A stretch of DNA of 64,000 nt from Tuctoria greenei (taxonomy: Eukaryota > Streptophyta > Magnoliopsida > Poales > Poaceae), in the NCBI GenBank assembly GCA_036927565.1, contig JAYESD010000010.1, positions 116,094,866 through 116,158,865 of the forward strand, given 5' to 3'. The notes beneath the pieces were generated by a model, which worked only from the letters and a program-made list of their open reading frames with translations, had not been told where the DNA came from and ran no database searches. Position numbers and translations under genes: made by a program. Below are positions 24,569 to 35,468 of this stretch, piece after piece. How positions within the stretch are numbered: the first letter of the stretch is position 1; every line of letters starts with the position of its first letter.

Positions 24569-26645
24569 TGTAACACCCTCATTTTCATGCATCATGCCCT
24601 GCATACATTCATATATGTACCTAACATTAATCCACATAAAAAGGAATAAGTTTAAAACTGATTTGGAACAAAACCGCACTTAAAAATTCTGGGATGTGCG
24701 GACTAGTCCGTTTTTGGTGCGGACTACTCCGATTTCTCTCGGACCTCGATCGTACTTGTCGATTTTTCTATAGACTAGTCTATTTTTGCCTCTGGACACT
24801 TTCGGACTTGTCTGGTCCCTAGCGGACTAGTTCGATTTCCTGGTTAAATTGTGTCGAATTAATTCTAAAAATTTAATCTAATCAACTCCAAACCTGTATA
24901 AACGTGTTAAAAGCTATTAGAACTAGTTGTGATCATTAAAAGCAACTTATGAACTAGTTCCACCTTGTATTTGCATTAATCATGCATGTCATGTCATCTT
25001 GAGTAATATTTGTGCATCTTTTGATTGTAATTCTTGTCTTATATGTTTATTGTGCGGATTAGACGGATTTGCGCTAGAGAGTGCCGTGGAGGACCAACAC
25101 CAAGAGTTTGAAGGCTTTGACCCGAACCAATCCCAAGAGCAAGGCAAGTGTCCTTGAAGCATATTGATCCTGTTTTTAAAGTAAATGTTTTGTTTGCAAA
25201 CTGCATGCTTGTGTCAATTTTATGAGAAATCCTATGGTAGGAAGTTTATTAGCTTTGCTTAGCCACCCTTGTCACTTGGAATTTGTGGTAGAGAGTCATG
25301 AAGGGCTTTTTACCTTTTGCTTCACTTAATTAATTGGGATGAAAAAACAATACTACATATTAATGATGCATTTATGAGATTATGATTAACATGAACTGGT
25401 TAATATGATATGGTAATGGGTGATCTAAGCAAGCCTGGTATGCGGATGGGTTGGATGTTGAGGTGGTTTGCTTGCTTTAGATCTAAGGATCGATTCATGC
25501 AAGAATAAGCCAGGACAAAAATGCCACCACGAGGCTAAGTATGGGTGCAGTGTAGCTAATTAATTAGGGCATTGCTAGTGCAATTTGGACCATTAAGGAT
25601 GCTCGGGGATGGGGTAGTCGGATTGGGTTTGTTGATTGTTGGTGGGATTACCCTGGGATCTGAATGGCTCAAGAGGGGGCCCTTGGTTGAAGATGTGCTC
25701 TGTAGGAGACATCGCCACCGGTGAAACCTCAGTGGAGTCTAAATAGGCTAGTAGTCCCTTTGTAAAGGCTATTTTGTGATCTGTTGGCCACACTGATGGA
25801 AGTGTGAGACGGCATAATAGAGGTTCTAGTCACTGAAAGGTGATGAAATCACAAACACATGGGCAAAGTGGTACAAACTCTGCAGAGTCTAATAAAACTA
25901 TCATGATAGCCGTGTTCCTGATTATGAGCACCTGGACAACTTCCATGATTAGAGGGAAATTGAGATTTGGGATGGTTGGCAATGGTTATGGTTGATAATA
26001 TGGTTATGGTTATGGATGGTTATGAATTAATTTCTGGTATTGAATATAGTTATTGGTAATGGTGAAATCTGGTATATGGATGATGGATATGGAATATGGA
26101 TTGGTACTATGTTATTAACTATGGTTTATGATGGGTTTATTTCACATACATATAATATATTGCTTTTCCAATGTTTTGTTGTACTTTTCAATACATAGCC
26201 AATATTATATTCGTCACTTGAATCAGCTACATGTCATACTTTCCACACTTGCTGAGTACAACATGTACTCACCCTTGGAATCCACCCAACAGTTGCAGGT
26301 CGGGATTGAGAGTTTAATGATGATAATACGGAGTTCTAGGCTGTGTCTACCGTCAGCTTTGCCTGTGGAGTGTTGAAGCGGCGCCATACCCTATTTTCTT
26401 ATGCTGGGTAGTTGCTTAGTTTGCTCAGTTTAGTTTATTTCTGCTGCATTAGTTCAAACTTATCATTAATATTCATTAGATCTTGTATTCGAGGATGTTA
26501 TTAATTGTGTAATAAAAGTACTTATTTAATAATTTGAGTTGTGGTAATTATCTTTTTATCATTTGTGAATCACTTGTGTATGTGTGCTAAACATCCCTGG
26601 CACACATATACTGCATCTGGTTCATTTTCGGAATCGGGTGTCACA
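24569..26645 (+). repeat. Tekay-1 3' LTR
   Basis: 2077 bp, TGTAACACCCTC to GGGTGTCACA, followed by the CTAAA duplication. It keeps the block (about 26193-26548) lost from the 5' copy; that block also exists in Tekay-2, so the difference is a deletion in the 5' copy. Confidence 0.9.
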
Positions 26646-26994
26646 CTAAAATACCAAGACATGCAGAGAGTAATCCATAAAATGGGATTTTGACAAATAA
26701 GGCGATTCCACATGTCATCACATGGATCAAATGAACCACAAACAGAAGTATCCGAGACCATCCAATGGTGTAGCACCCATATAAGGGGATAGGACCCACC
26801 TGGCAGACCTCCTGGAGGAAGCACAACCCCAACGGGTCTGAGACCAGGTCGGCCGACCTCCTTAGTCGGCTGACTAGGGAGTGGCGCCAAACCTGGTCAA
26901 ATGCCACGTGTTGGCTCCTTCCGGCTTGAAAAAGTCATGGGTGATTGATTTGCGCGCAATGGGTGGCGGGAACCGACCCTTCCACCCCCCACCC

Positions 26995-27003
26995 TATAAA
27001 TAG
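26995..27003 (+). promoter_or_regulatory. TATA box of the X solo LTR
   Basis: TATAAATAG follows a C-rich stretch. The same box sits at the same place in the other X LTRs (30830-30838 and 52437-52445), so it is probably the core promoter. Confidence 0.6.
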
Positions 27004-28311
27004 AACCCCACACCTCACTTCACACACACAACAAAAGTTGAGAATAGAATACCTCTCATAAGGTTTAGAGTAGTCCTAGAGGCTGCCAAGTAGAAGTAGA
27101 CTGTGGTGAGAGTTTAGGAGAAGGATACTTGGATTTGTCAAGTCCCTCTTCTACACTTGTATCCCTACAAAGGTGTACTCAAATCAAGTAAGTCCTTTGT
27201 GAATTCAATTCAAGTTTGATTCTCAATTCATAGTAGTTTGCACAAGTATTTACTTGTGGGTTCATTGCTTGAATTTATTAGAGGCTCTAGTTATTGCTTT
27301 GTGTTCGAAACAACTAGAGTTGTGATTTAAAACGTAAGCGTGGTGCTTAGGTTAGAAATTACCAATAAATATCTCGTAGACCTACGGATTGAAGAGGTAG
27401 GCAGTAGGTGGTGGCAGCCCTATCTGTCCTTAGTAATCCTCCACGTTAGGCTATGCCATTGGCTCTTGGCGGGAGTCGTCCTATTGTTGCTAGGGGTAAA
27501 CCCGTGCTCGAAACAAGCAGCTACTGCAAATTCTTTTGAATTATAATCAATACTTTGAATTCCTCTCTCGTCCTTGCCTACCAAACAAATTTGTGTCCTT
27601 GGGTGGATTAGTTCGTAAGGTTAGCACATACGTTCCTTGGATTCGATACCCTTGGAATGATCTCTTAAGGGGAAGTGCTACACGACAGTTTCCGTGCGCT
27701 TGCGGATTTTTATCTGTGACATAAGAAACGTCAACAATCACTAAATTTCAAATTCATAGTCAAGAAATTAAAAATGTTTAGGAGAATAAAATTGAGAATC
27801 TTGTTTGCCATGACCCAAATGATAAATATTTGCTCCTGTAAAAAAAAAACTATGATGGTTACAAATTGTACAAAATGAAGCGATCCATATAGTGTATTAA
27901 TATCTCTTGCATTACTATGAGTAGGAGCTTTAAAAAATGTTCAACTTGATCTATCCATAAAGCCACACTCCTAGCAATGATTCATACATTGTTCATGGAT
28001 ACACTGGAAATTGGACCCAATGCATCTTTGTTCCCCGTACGTACAAATGAAGATTCGGTTCCGATATTTGGAAACCCTAAGAGGATTCCATTTCAATATC
28101 TCTTGGCCAAGTAGTAAATTAGGATGGTTGCTACCTATCGGAAATTAAGCCCGAAAGTCAACCATTACTATATGAGCCCAGAGATTTGACATGAAAATCC
28201 TCCGTCAGCAACCAATGGGCTGCTACGAATATGTGAGAGTATTATGATCTCAACTACTCTAAGCACTCATTCAAGCTCAAGGGAATTGCCACCATCATTG
28301 GGTGTAAATTA

Positions 28312-28760
28312 TTCCTTTGTGGCTAAAAGGTATGATGTACCTTAACCAAGGAATGAAAAGATCACATCCAATGTATATTGTGTGCAAGTTGTTCCGATGT
28401 GGCGAGAAGGTATTTTATACCTTAGCCAAGGAACAACGGATCACACTTAACCCATGTTGAGTGCACGCCATCCCTTTGTGGTTATAGGTATGTTGTACCT
28501 TAGCCAAGGAATAATGGATCGTACTCAACATATGTTGGGTACATGTCACTCCTTCGTGGCTAAAGGGTATCATTACCTTAGCAAAGGAATGATGGATGAC
28601 ATCCAATGCATGAGGGGTACAAGTTATTCCTTTATGGCAAGAAGGTATGATACACCTTAGCCAAAGAATGACGAAACACACTCAATGCACATTGAGTGCA
28701 CGTCATGCCTTTGTGTGAAGGGTTATAACTACCTTAGCCAAGGAATAACAAGGTACATCC
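28312..28760. repeat. 79-bp-period tandem array, each unit a hairpin
   Basis: Six units begin near 28312, 28392, 28470, 28548, 28627 and 28706. Each has an arm like TTCCTTTGTGGCTAAAAGG, a loop of about 6-10 bases, and a partly complementary arm like TACCTTAGCCAAGGAA. The unit then continues with a variable 35-bp stretch that often contains an ATTGAGTGCA-type half palindrome. Confidence 0.8.
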
Positions 28761-30327
28761 AACCTATGAAAACCTTGAGGTCTGGATGAGTGACATCGAC
28801 AACACTCTCCTCGACCACACGCATGGAACTCATGGAAAGCAACCCAACATCAACACTCGACCCTCCAATGTCAAAGCCATGCTGCAGCAAGGTTGGGCCA
28901 ACCTCATGGCCTACATCCGTCATTAGGGTCCCAACCTCTATAGCGGACCTTGAACAAGAACAAGCTTGTGGGAGGACTCCCATTTGAGGTAAATTGTATC
29001 ACACCCCTTGCATATATATTTTCCATTCATTCATCATCCACCTTGAATACAAAAAAACTTAAAAATAAGTAGAGTAGATTTGCTTTTAAAATAAAATAAA
29101 AGATGTGCGGTCACAATGATTTGGAATTCACATAGATAAAATGATGAATAGTAGCTCTGTTTTAATTTTCCAAAGCACCTAGTTTACAACTTACTACTCC
29201 CAAAAATATTACTTTCATTAGCTAGAATTACTTTTGCCTTGATTCAGAAATTATGGATAGCAAAAGCTTAATCCAATTCTAAGTTGTTGTGAGACATGAT
29301 ATAGTGATAGGGCTGTTATTCCTAGTTTGAAAGTGAAACTTAGATTTTCGGAGAAATTCTAAAAAGATTTATGTTACTCTCATTTGATTGGAAATATCTA
29401 CCGAAGCCATATGATACATTACATTGATAGATCTTATGCATATGCTATTGATCTTCACATTGAGCTTTGTCAAACTAGTATAGACCTAAGTGAGATTTCA
29501 TTTATTACTTTTCCAAATAAAGACTTCACTTGCACATGCTATACTTCTACACTAGAAGTAAGTGAAATTCCCATCATACCACCATTCCACAATAAAAAGA
29601 GAAACTCCATACCATTTATGCTTAGTACTCTCTCCAAAATTATTGCATAAAAAGGGAGTAGAAGGCATGGATACAAGAAAATGAAAATGCTTGCTTACAT
29701 CATAAGCATGAGAAAAAAAGAGAGAAAAAAAGGGGAAAAGAAAAACAAAAGTTGCCATGTTTCATCCCTGCAAAATAAGAGAGTCCACTCAAAAAGGAGT
29801 CATCTCAAATATCCACATGCACCTCCATTACATCACACATGCACAAGTCTTGAATCAAATAGTTTTAAATTGATTTCTCCTAAGGCTTGCTTTTCTGACT
29901 TAGCAATATTATGTGTTGCAAATATGCCTATTATATTCCCTACCAAGCTCTACATACAAGCCTTATTTAGTGGTAGGATGAGTGTAGGCACAATGCCTTC
30001 GTGAGGAAATATTTCCACTACACATAAAGGAGAGACTCAGAGAATCAAATTGAGGTACTTATAATCTAAATTGAACTCTCCAGAATTTGAGTGGAACTTG
30101 ATTTCTAGGGTATCTGTGCTCCATTTGCTGATCTATCTTTCAACCACCCATGAATAGGAGATGGCATAAGCCCCATAATGATTTAAGATGGGTGAAGTAC
30201 CATGCTAATTTTTGCAATACTAGGTAGAGTATTTTGTTGTGCACATGGTACTTCTGAAAAGTAGAACATTGTAGCAACTCCTGATCATCGATCTAAAGTC
30301 TTGACTTTGCTCGAGACGAGCAAAGAA

Positions 30328-30342
30328 TAAGCTTGGGGAGTT
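30328..30342 (+). other. Polypurine tract of an X-family element
   Basis: AAGCTTGGGGAGTTT directly before the LTR. The same motif occurs at 51899-51950 on the minus strand. It shows that the LTR at 30343 is a 3' LTR. Confidence 0.65.
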
Positions 30343-31109
30343 TGTTGACGGCCGTTATATACCAATTTCACCTATCAATATAACTCAATTATGTGAAGGA
30401 AATATCATTTCTTGCACACATCACCTTTCTATTTAACCTATTTCCACTTGTACATGGAGAAATTGGTGCATGCAGGTATTTTATAAAGAACTGAAGTGAA
30501 ACAAGGGGATGTATCCTATAAAATATCATCCCAGCCAATCAAGCACCGACATGTGGCACCACATGGATCAAATGGCCCACAAACAGAAGTATCCAAGGCC
30601 ATCCAACGGTGTAGCACCCACATCAAGGGATGGAACCCACCTACCAGTGACCTAGAGAAAGCACACGCGAAACGGTGCAAAGACCAGGTCAGCCGACCCC
30701 CCTAGTCGGTCGACCTGGTCCTGGCGCCAAACTTGGCCAGCTTCCACGTGTTGGCTCCTCCCGGCTTGAAGAAGTCAGTGGTGACTGATTCGCGTGCTTT
30801 TGGTGGCGGGAACTAACTCTTCTCCAAGCTATAAATAGGCCCTCACTTAGAGACACACCACTTGAGCATCATTCTAGTATACACTAGTTCTCTTAGTCCC
30901 TAGTGGAGTTAGGCTATCGGGAGGAGAGCCTCCAGTCCCAAGTCCAAATTGGGAAGGTATGGCTTATGTATATTTTCTTATATTTGTGACTTTATGCATA
31001 ATAAAGATAATATCTTTAGTCTTTTCTTGTTCATATACTTGGATGAAGCATTTCTTGTTTTGATTGTAGATTCCATGTATGTGGTAGGTATAGTCTCTAT
31101 GATCATGCG
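30343..31109 (+). repeat. X-family 3' LTR, cut by Tekay-2
   Basis: Starts TGTTGACGG and is collinear with the LTR at 51951-53464 for about 770 bp, including the TATA box at 30830-30838. It stops where Tekay-2 begins (31110). The missing right part is not seen in the window. Confidence 0.8.
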
Positions 31110-33873
31110 TGTAACACCCTCATTTTCATGCATAATGCATTGTATACATCCTCATACATGTTTAACATTAAGCCATGTAAAAAGAAACAAGATTAAGATG
31201 AATTTAGGCATAATCTGAAAGTTTCAGTCTGTCAGGGTACAAACTTGTCCGACATTATATCCGGACTAGTCCGGTGTCCCTATTCCCTTTAGTAAATTCA
31301 TATTCTTCAGAACTCGGACTTGTCTAGCACAATGCACGGACTAGTCCGTTTTTGGTTCTGAAGTTCTTCCGGACTTGTCCGATTTCGAGCGGACTAGTCC
31401 GAGTATGTCTAAATTTCAAATCGTTCTAGTCTCCCCAGACTTGTCCGGCCATTTAAACCGGATTTGTCCGATTTCACCCCTGTTCCACAATGTAGTTGTC
31501 CGGTCCCCATTGCGGACTAGTCCGACCTTTGGAAACAAACTCGGATTCTTTTATTTCTCCATGATTTGTTTTTGAGTAATTGCCAAATTTGGACCCAAGG
31601 ACTTCGTGCCAAACCCCAGAGGAGCCCAATTGGGACCCACCTCGGCCCCTACTCGTCCCCCACCGAATTTCACTTGGAATCCACCCCAAAACCCCTAACC
31701 TCTCCACCCTATATAAACAACCCAATACCCCCTCACCTCTCCATCAAGTTGAAAACTCTTGCTGCCACTTTCGCATTGTGCCGTTGTCAAGATCAAGTCC
31801 AGAAGCAAGGAGGGAGAGAGGAACATGAAGAAGGACCTGTCAAGATCAATCTTCATCGATTCCTCGACAATTGACATTCTTCAACTCAAGTTCTTCATCA
31901 ACTCCTCTCCATCAAGACCTAATTGCCAAGATCCAAAGTCTCACGTCAAAACCTTGATCTTTGGATCTCTAGACACGTGGTACACCCTCGACATGCAAGT
32001 TTACGTAAATTCAATCCCAATTATCGCAGATCAAGAAAACTCTAAAAATCCAGTTCTGTCCAGGGCAGACTAGTCCAACCCCTGAAACCAGACTTCTCCG
32101 GCCTCTAAATCTGAAATGTGCTAAATTAATTCCAAATTGACTCGAATCAACTCCAAACTTGTCGAAACTTGTTAGAAACTATTGTAACTAGTTAGTAAAC
32201 ATTAATAGCAACTCATTAACAAGTTTTACCTTGCAATTTCATTAATCATGCATATCATGACATATTGAGTACTATATGAGCATTATTTGATTGAATTATG
32301 TGTTTTGCATGTTGTCGCTCAGAATAAAAGGAATTGTCATAGAGAGTGCTTTCGAGGACCTGCAGAACCAGAACTACGAAGCTTTCGATCCAAACCAAGC
32401 TCAAGAGCAAGGTAAATGTCCTTAACCATATTGATCCTGCTTTAAAGGTTTTGTTTGCAAAAATTACATGCTTGTGCCAATATGATGGGAAAACCCAATT
32501 GTAGGAGTTTACTAGTTTTGTATGACCACCCTTGTCGCTTGAACACTATGTAAAGAGTCAGGAAGGGTATTTTGCACTTTTGCTTTGCAATACTAAATTG
32601 GGTTTGGGAAACAATCAAATGGTAAATGTGAACTATTGAACATGTGAATGATGAGAATTGGTAATAATGACCCTTAGCAACGTGGTGCCTAGGGATCTAA
32701 GAAACATGGGTATGTGGAATGGGTTGGACTGTTCGGTGGTTTTGCTTGCTTTAGATCTAAGGACCGGTTCGTGGAGAGACCATCCAGGATTTACAGTGCC
32801 ACCACAAGGACAAGTGTGGGTGCGACTTAGCTGACTAATTACTGAATTGCCAGTGCTGTTTGGACCATTAAGAATGCTCGGAGAAGGGGTAGTCGGATTT
32901 GGTTTGTAGAGATTGGTGAGACTACCCTAGGATCCGAATGTCTCTAGAGGGGGCCCTTGGTTGGATGTGCTTAGTTGGAGACATCACCACCGGTGAAACC
33001 TCAGTGGGGTCTAAATAGGCTAGTAATCACTTTGTAAAGGCTATTTTGTGATCTCTTGGCCACGTACCTAAGGAAGTGTGAGACGGCATAATTGAGATTC
33101 CATAGTCATAGAAAGCTGATGAAATCACAAACTTGTGGGTAAAGTGGTACAACCTCTGCAGAGTGTGTCTAAAACTATCATAATAGTCGTGTTCCCGGCC
33201 ATGAGCAACCTGGACAGTCATATAATGAGAAATTTGACTTTAACTTGGTTTAATGGCCAGAATTGAATTGGGAATGGGTATTTGTTAATTAATTGACTTT
33301 GGTACATGAAATTGATGAATTTGAGATAAGTGAGCAGTTATGAATTGATTATGGATTATTATTGCTGAAATTGGTTATTTAAGTTGAAATCAATGTTATA
33401 TGGGTTATTTTGGGAAGGACCTCACTTAATAATGATATAATTGCATTTTCAACTGTTTTGAATGTACTTTTACGCAGATAGCCTATATTATTGTCATCCT
33501 TTGTTAAAGCTACATGTCATACTTTCCCGCACTTGCTGAGTACGACATGTGCTCACCCTTGCTATTCCTCCACCAAATCCAGACATAGGCGACCAGGTGG
33601 ATTACCAGGAGGTCTTTGAGGATTTTAGGCGCGTGTTACCGTCAAACTTGCCTGTGGAGTTGAAGTCTTTAGTGTTTAGTTTTTCCGCTGCAGTATCTTT
33701 AGAGCTCTTAATCGAGACTATTTGGTTTGTAATAAGGTACTATTATTAGTATTATTATTTGAGACATGGTTTGTAATCTGTTTATCAATTGTGAATCACT
33801 TGTCTATATGTGTTAAACATCCTGGGCACACATATGCATCACGCTTGGTTCATTTTCGGAACCGGGTGTCACA
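31110..33873 (+). repeat. Tekay-2 5' LTR
   Basis: 2764 bp, TGTAACACCCTC to GGGTGTCACA. It carries a cluster of CGGACTAGTCCG and CGGACTTGTCCG motifs (31235-31535), a TATA box (31710-31717) and the block shared among the Tekay LTRs (about 33050-33240). ORFs such as 31566-31874 lie wholly in LTR DNA and recur in the 3' copy. Confidence 0.9.
31710..31717 (+). promoter_or_regulatory. Tekay-2 LTR TATA box
   Basis: TATATAAA after a C-rich stretch, repeated at 40604-40611 in the 3' LTR. The palindrome cluster lies 180-480 bp upstream, an enhancer-like position. Confidence 0.6.
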
Positions 33874-33876
33874 ATT

Positions 33877-33889
33877 TGGTATCAGAGCC
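33877..33889 (+). other. Tekay-2 primer-binding site
   Basis: TGGTATCAGAGCC, complementary to initiator methionine tRNA, three bases after the LTR end. Confidence 0.85.
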
Positions 33890-34154
33890 GTGTTTGACCG
33901 TAGGACGTATGCCTAGTTAGAATGTACACCGCAAATCACTTAGGACTTCGTTATATTCAAAATTAGCCCGTTTTGCACAATTTTGCCTACCACTAGCTAT
34001 ATAATGTGGGGAAAAACTGTATTTTTGCTGCTGCTGCAATTTTTGCTATTTTGCATCTTCTTGAGCAAATGCACGTCCTCTCATCTAAATTTATGGATGC
34101 TGCAATTTCAGAACTGGTGCTTTCCTCTATTGTTCTCATGTTTTCTTGTACATG

Positions 34155-35168
34155 GCTCACACCAAAATGACAGCCCGCAAGAGAGCTCGTTCGCCACCAC
34201 TTGGAAGCAAGCTTCGGCCTCGCAAGGAGCCAAGGATGGAACCAGTCCAAGAGGAGGAAGAAGTGAATTCTCCCACAAAGGAAGTTGAGCATGAACACTC
34301 CAACACGACAGAAGAAGATCCTGAAATGGTGGAGTCCTATGGTGATGATGAGGAAGAGGAAGATCCTGAAATGGTTGAATGCTATGATAGCGAAGAAGAG
34401 GAGCGTGATACACATGAGGAGAGTGAAGATGAAGCGCAAGATGAGGAGGAACCACAAGAGGAGGTACCTGAAGCTCAAAGGAATGAATCGCAGCCTAGTG
34501 AAGCCAGGAAGGAGGACAAATGCATAGTTTACCGTGAAGCCCAAGAATTTCGTTCTGATGGCACTGATGGAGGATTTGCAGCTAGGCAATTGAAGGAGTT
34601 TCTTGATCTATGCAAGATGCACCCGGAGTACTATGTCAAGAGGATTCCTCGCCATGGACGTGAAGAATGGAGGGCTCAAGTTACTGTTCTTGCCAGTGAT
34701 GAGGTGGTCACCCGACACTTTGTGACCACATGGAGAAGCACCAGGGAGCAAGCTATTGATGATGTCGCTTGGGATGCACTTACTAGATTGTGCCACATCT
34801 ATCGGGAGCGGATTGTAGGAACTAGCTTTGCGCTGCACCCGCAACGGAAGAAGGTGGCAAGGGAGATCTTAAGGCCTCAGGATGGAGCTCAAGTCAGTTC
34901 TCACGCTATTGACAGATCTCAAGAGGTATTGGTGAATTTGCGAAATGGTTATACTGATGCTATGGAAGAGATCTATTACCTCCGTAAGAAGTTGTTCGTC
35001 ATGGAGAAGCAAGAGGAATTTCGTGCTACCATGGAGGTCAATGGTATAGCAACCTCTCCAGCACCTACATGGACGGCCAACTCACCCTGGCGCGCACCCA
35101 TGTATGCTTCGCCGCAGCCGTCACCTTCGTCGCCTCATGGCCAGGACAGTCACGACTCACATATTTAA
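34155..35168 (+). CDS. Extra ORF between primer site and gag, dsRBD-like
   Basis: An uninterrupted 337-codon ORF. The ATG at 34155 (ATGG context) is preferred over 34146. Residues 1-30 are basic (K-R-A-R, R-P-R-K), a possible nuclear signal. Residues 30-115 are very acidic with a repeated E-E-D-P-E-M-V-E unit. Residues about 146-219 resemble the alpha-beta-beta-beta-alpha pattern of a double-stranded RNA-binding domain: helix L-K-E-F-L-D-L-C, strand Y-Y-V-K-R-I, strand W-R-A-Q-V-T-V-L, then a final helix A-I-D-D-V-A-W-D-A-L. A coiled segment and a Pro/Ser-rich tail follow. The downstream gag-pol is riddled with stops while this ORF is intact. A homologue lies in the same place in Tekay-3. I do not know a described protein of this kind in Tekay elements; function unknown. 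RNA binding is inference from pattern only. Confidence 0.7.
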   Translation, partial: AHTKMTARKRARSPPLGSKLRPRKEPRMEPVQEEEEVNSPTKEVEHEHSNTTEEDPEMVESYGDDEEEEDPEMVECYDSEEEERDTHEESEDEAQDEEEPQEEVPEAQRNESQPSEARKEDKCIVYREAQEFRSDGTDGGFAARQLKEFLDLCKMHPEYYVKRIPRHGREEWRAQVTVLASDEVVTRHFVTTWRSTREQAIDDVAWDALTRLCHIYRERIVGTSFALHPQRKKVAREILRPQDGAQVSSHAIDRSQEVLVNLRNGYTDAMEEIYYLRKKLFVMEKQEEFRATMEVNGIATSPAPTWTANSPWRAPMYASPQPSPSSPHGQDSHDSHI

Positions 35169-35468
35169 GTCTAGGTCTCCTATTTAGAAGTTAAAAAAGC
35201 GTTTAGATCGTCTTAGTCATGTTTAGTGTGGTGTGCTGAGTTTTCTTGGTGTGCTTGTGCTTGTGTGCTTTGTGCGAGTTGTGGGATGTCTAGCGTTTTG
35301 TCCACATCCGCACGTAGTGGAGAGTTGTGGGATCGTTGTCCACATCCTCTAATAGGGCTTTTAGTATCAATAAAAGAGTTGTTAGTTACATGTACCCTTA
35401 TGCATATAGTTGAGGTGTTTCTTTTCAAATTCTAAACTATTCCGTATCTACTATTCTTTCACCAACAG

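Larger units (their letters stand above)
361..26645 (+). mobile_element. Tekay-1: Ty3/gypsy chromovirus with nested copia
   Basis: This is an LTR retrotransposon with both LTRs (361-2094 and 24569-26645), a primer site for initiator methionine tRNA, gag, protease, RT/RNase H, integrase, a C-terminal chromodomain and a polypurine tract, in the Ty3 order. It is flanked by the duplication CTAAA (356-360 and 26646-26650), so both insertion boundaries are exact. The gag motif around D-A-D-D-W-L-K-S and the chromodomain ending point to the Tekay/Del lineage, by recollection of the family. The coding region has many stops and frameshifts and is cut inside RNase H by the copia element at 5272-22927. 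It inserted into the X solo LTR. Confidence 0.9.
212..27736 (+). repeat. Solo LTR of family X, split by nested insertions
   Basis: The LTR begins TGTTGACGG at 212 and ends CGTCAACA at 27736, giving matched inverted ends. It is flanked by the 5-bp duplication ATCAC (207-211 and 27737-27741). Only about 1.2 kb belongs to it: 212-360 and 26651-27736; the rest is the Tekay-1 nest. No internal region accompanies it, so it is a solo LTR left by LTR-LTR recombination (inference). Relatives lie at 30343-31109, 50338-51898 (minus) and 51951-53464. X is probably Ty3-like, because relatives here have a polypurine tract ending in a GCTTGGGGGAGTT-type motif just upstream. Confidence 0.85.
27742..30342 (+). 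other. Non-coding region, probably 3' internal part of an X element
   Basis: AT-rich DNA with no supported gene. It holds the hairpin tandem array (28312-28760) and a short open stretch (28790-28987) I do not recognise. It ends in a polypurine tract and an X LTR, so at least the right part is probably the end of an X-family element. Because it flanks the solo X LTR at 212-27736, one X copy may have entered another (inference). Confidence 0.45.

Noticed and set aside
28312..28760. CRISPR-like array
   Set aside because: Regular 79-bp spacing, but the whole unit is repeated with divergence, there are no unique spacers, no cas genes, and the DNA is plant.
31566..31874. ORF downstream of the Tekay-2 TATA box
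   Set aside because: LTR sequence shared with the 3' copy at 40390-40761; transcribed leader at most.
34285..34527. Lys/Met-rich ORF
   Set aside because: Out-of-frame shadow of the acidic stretch in the extra ORF at 34155-35168.
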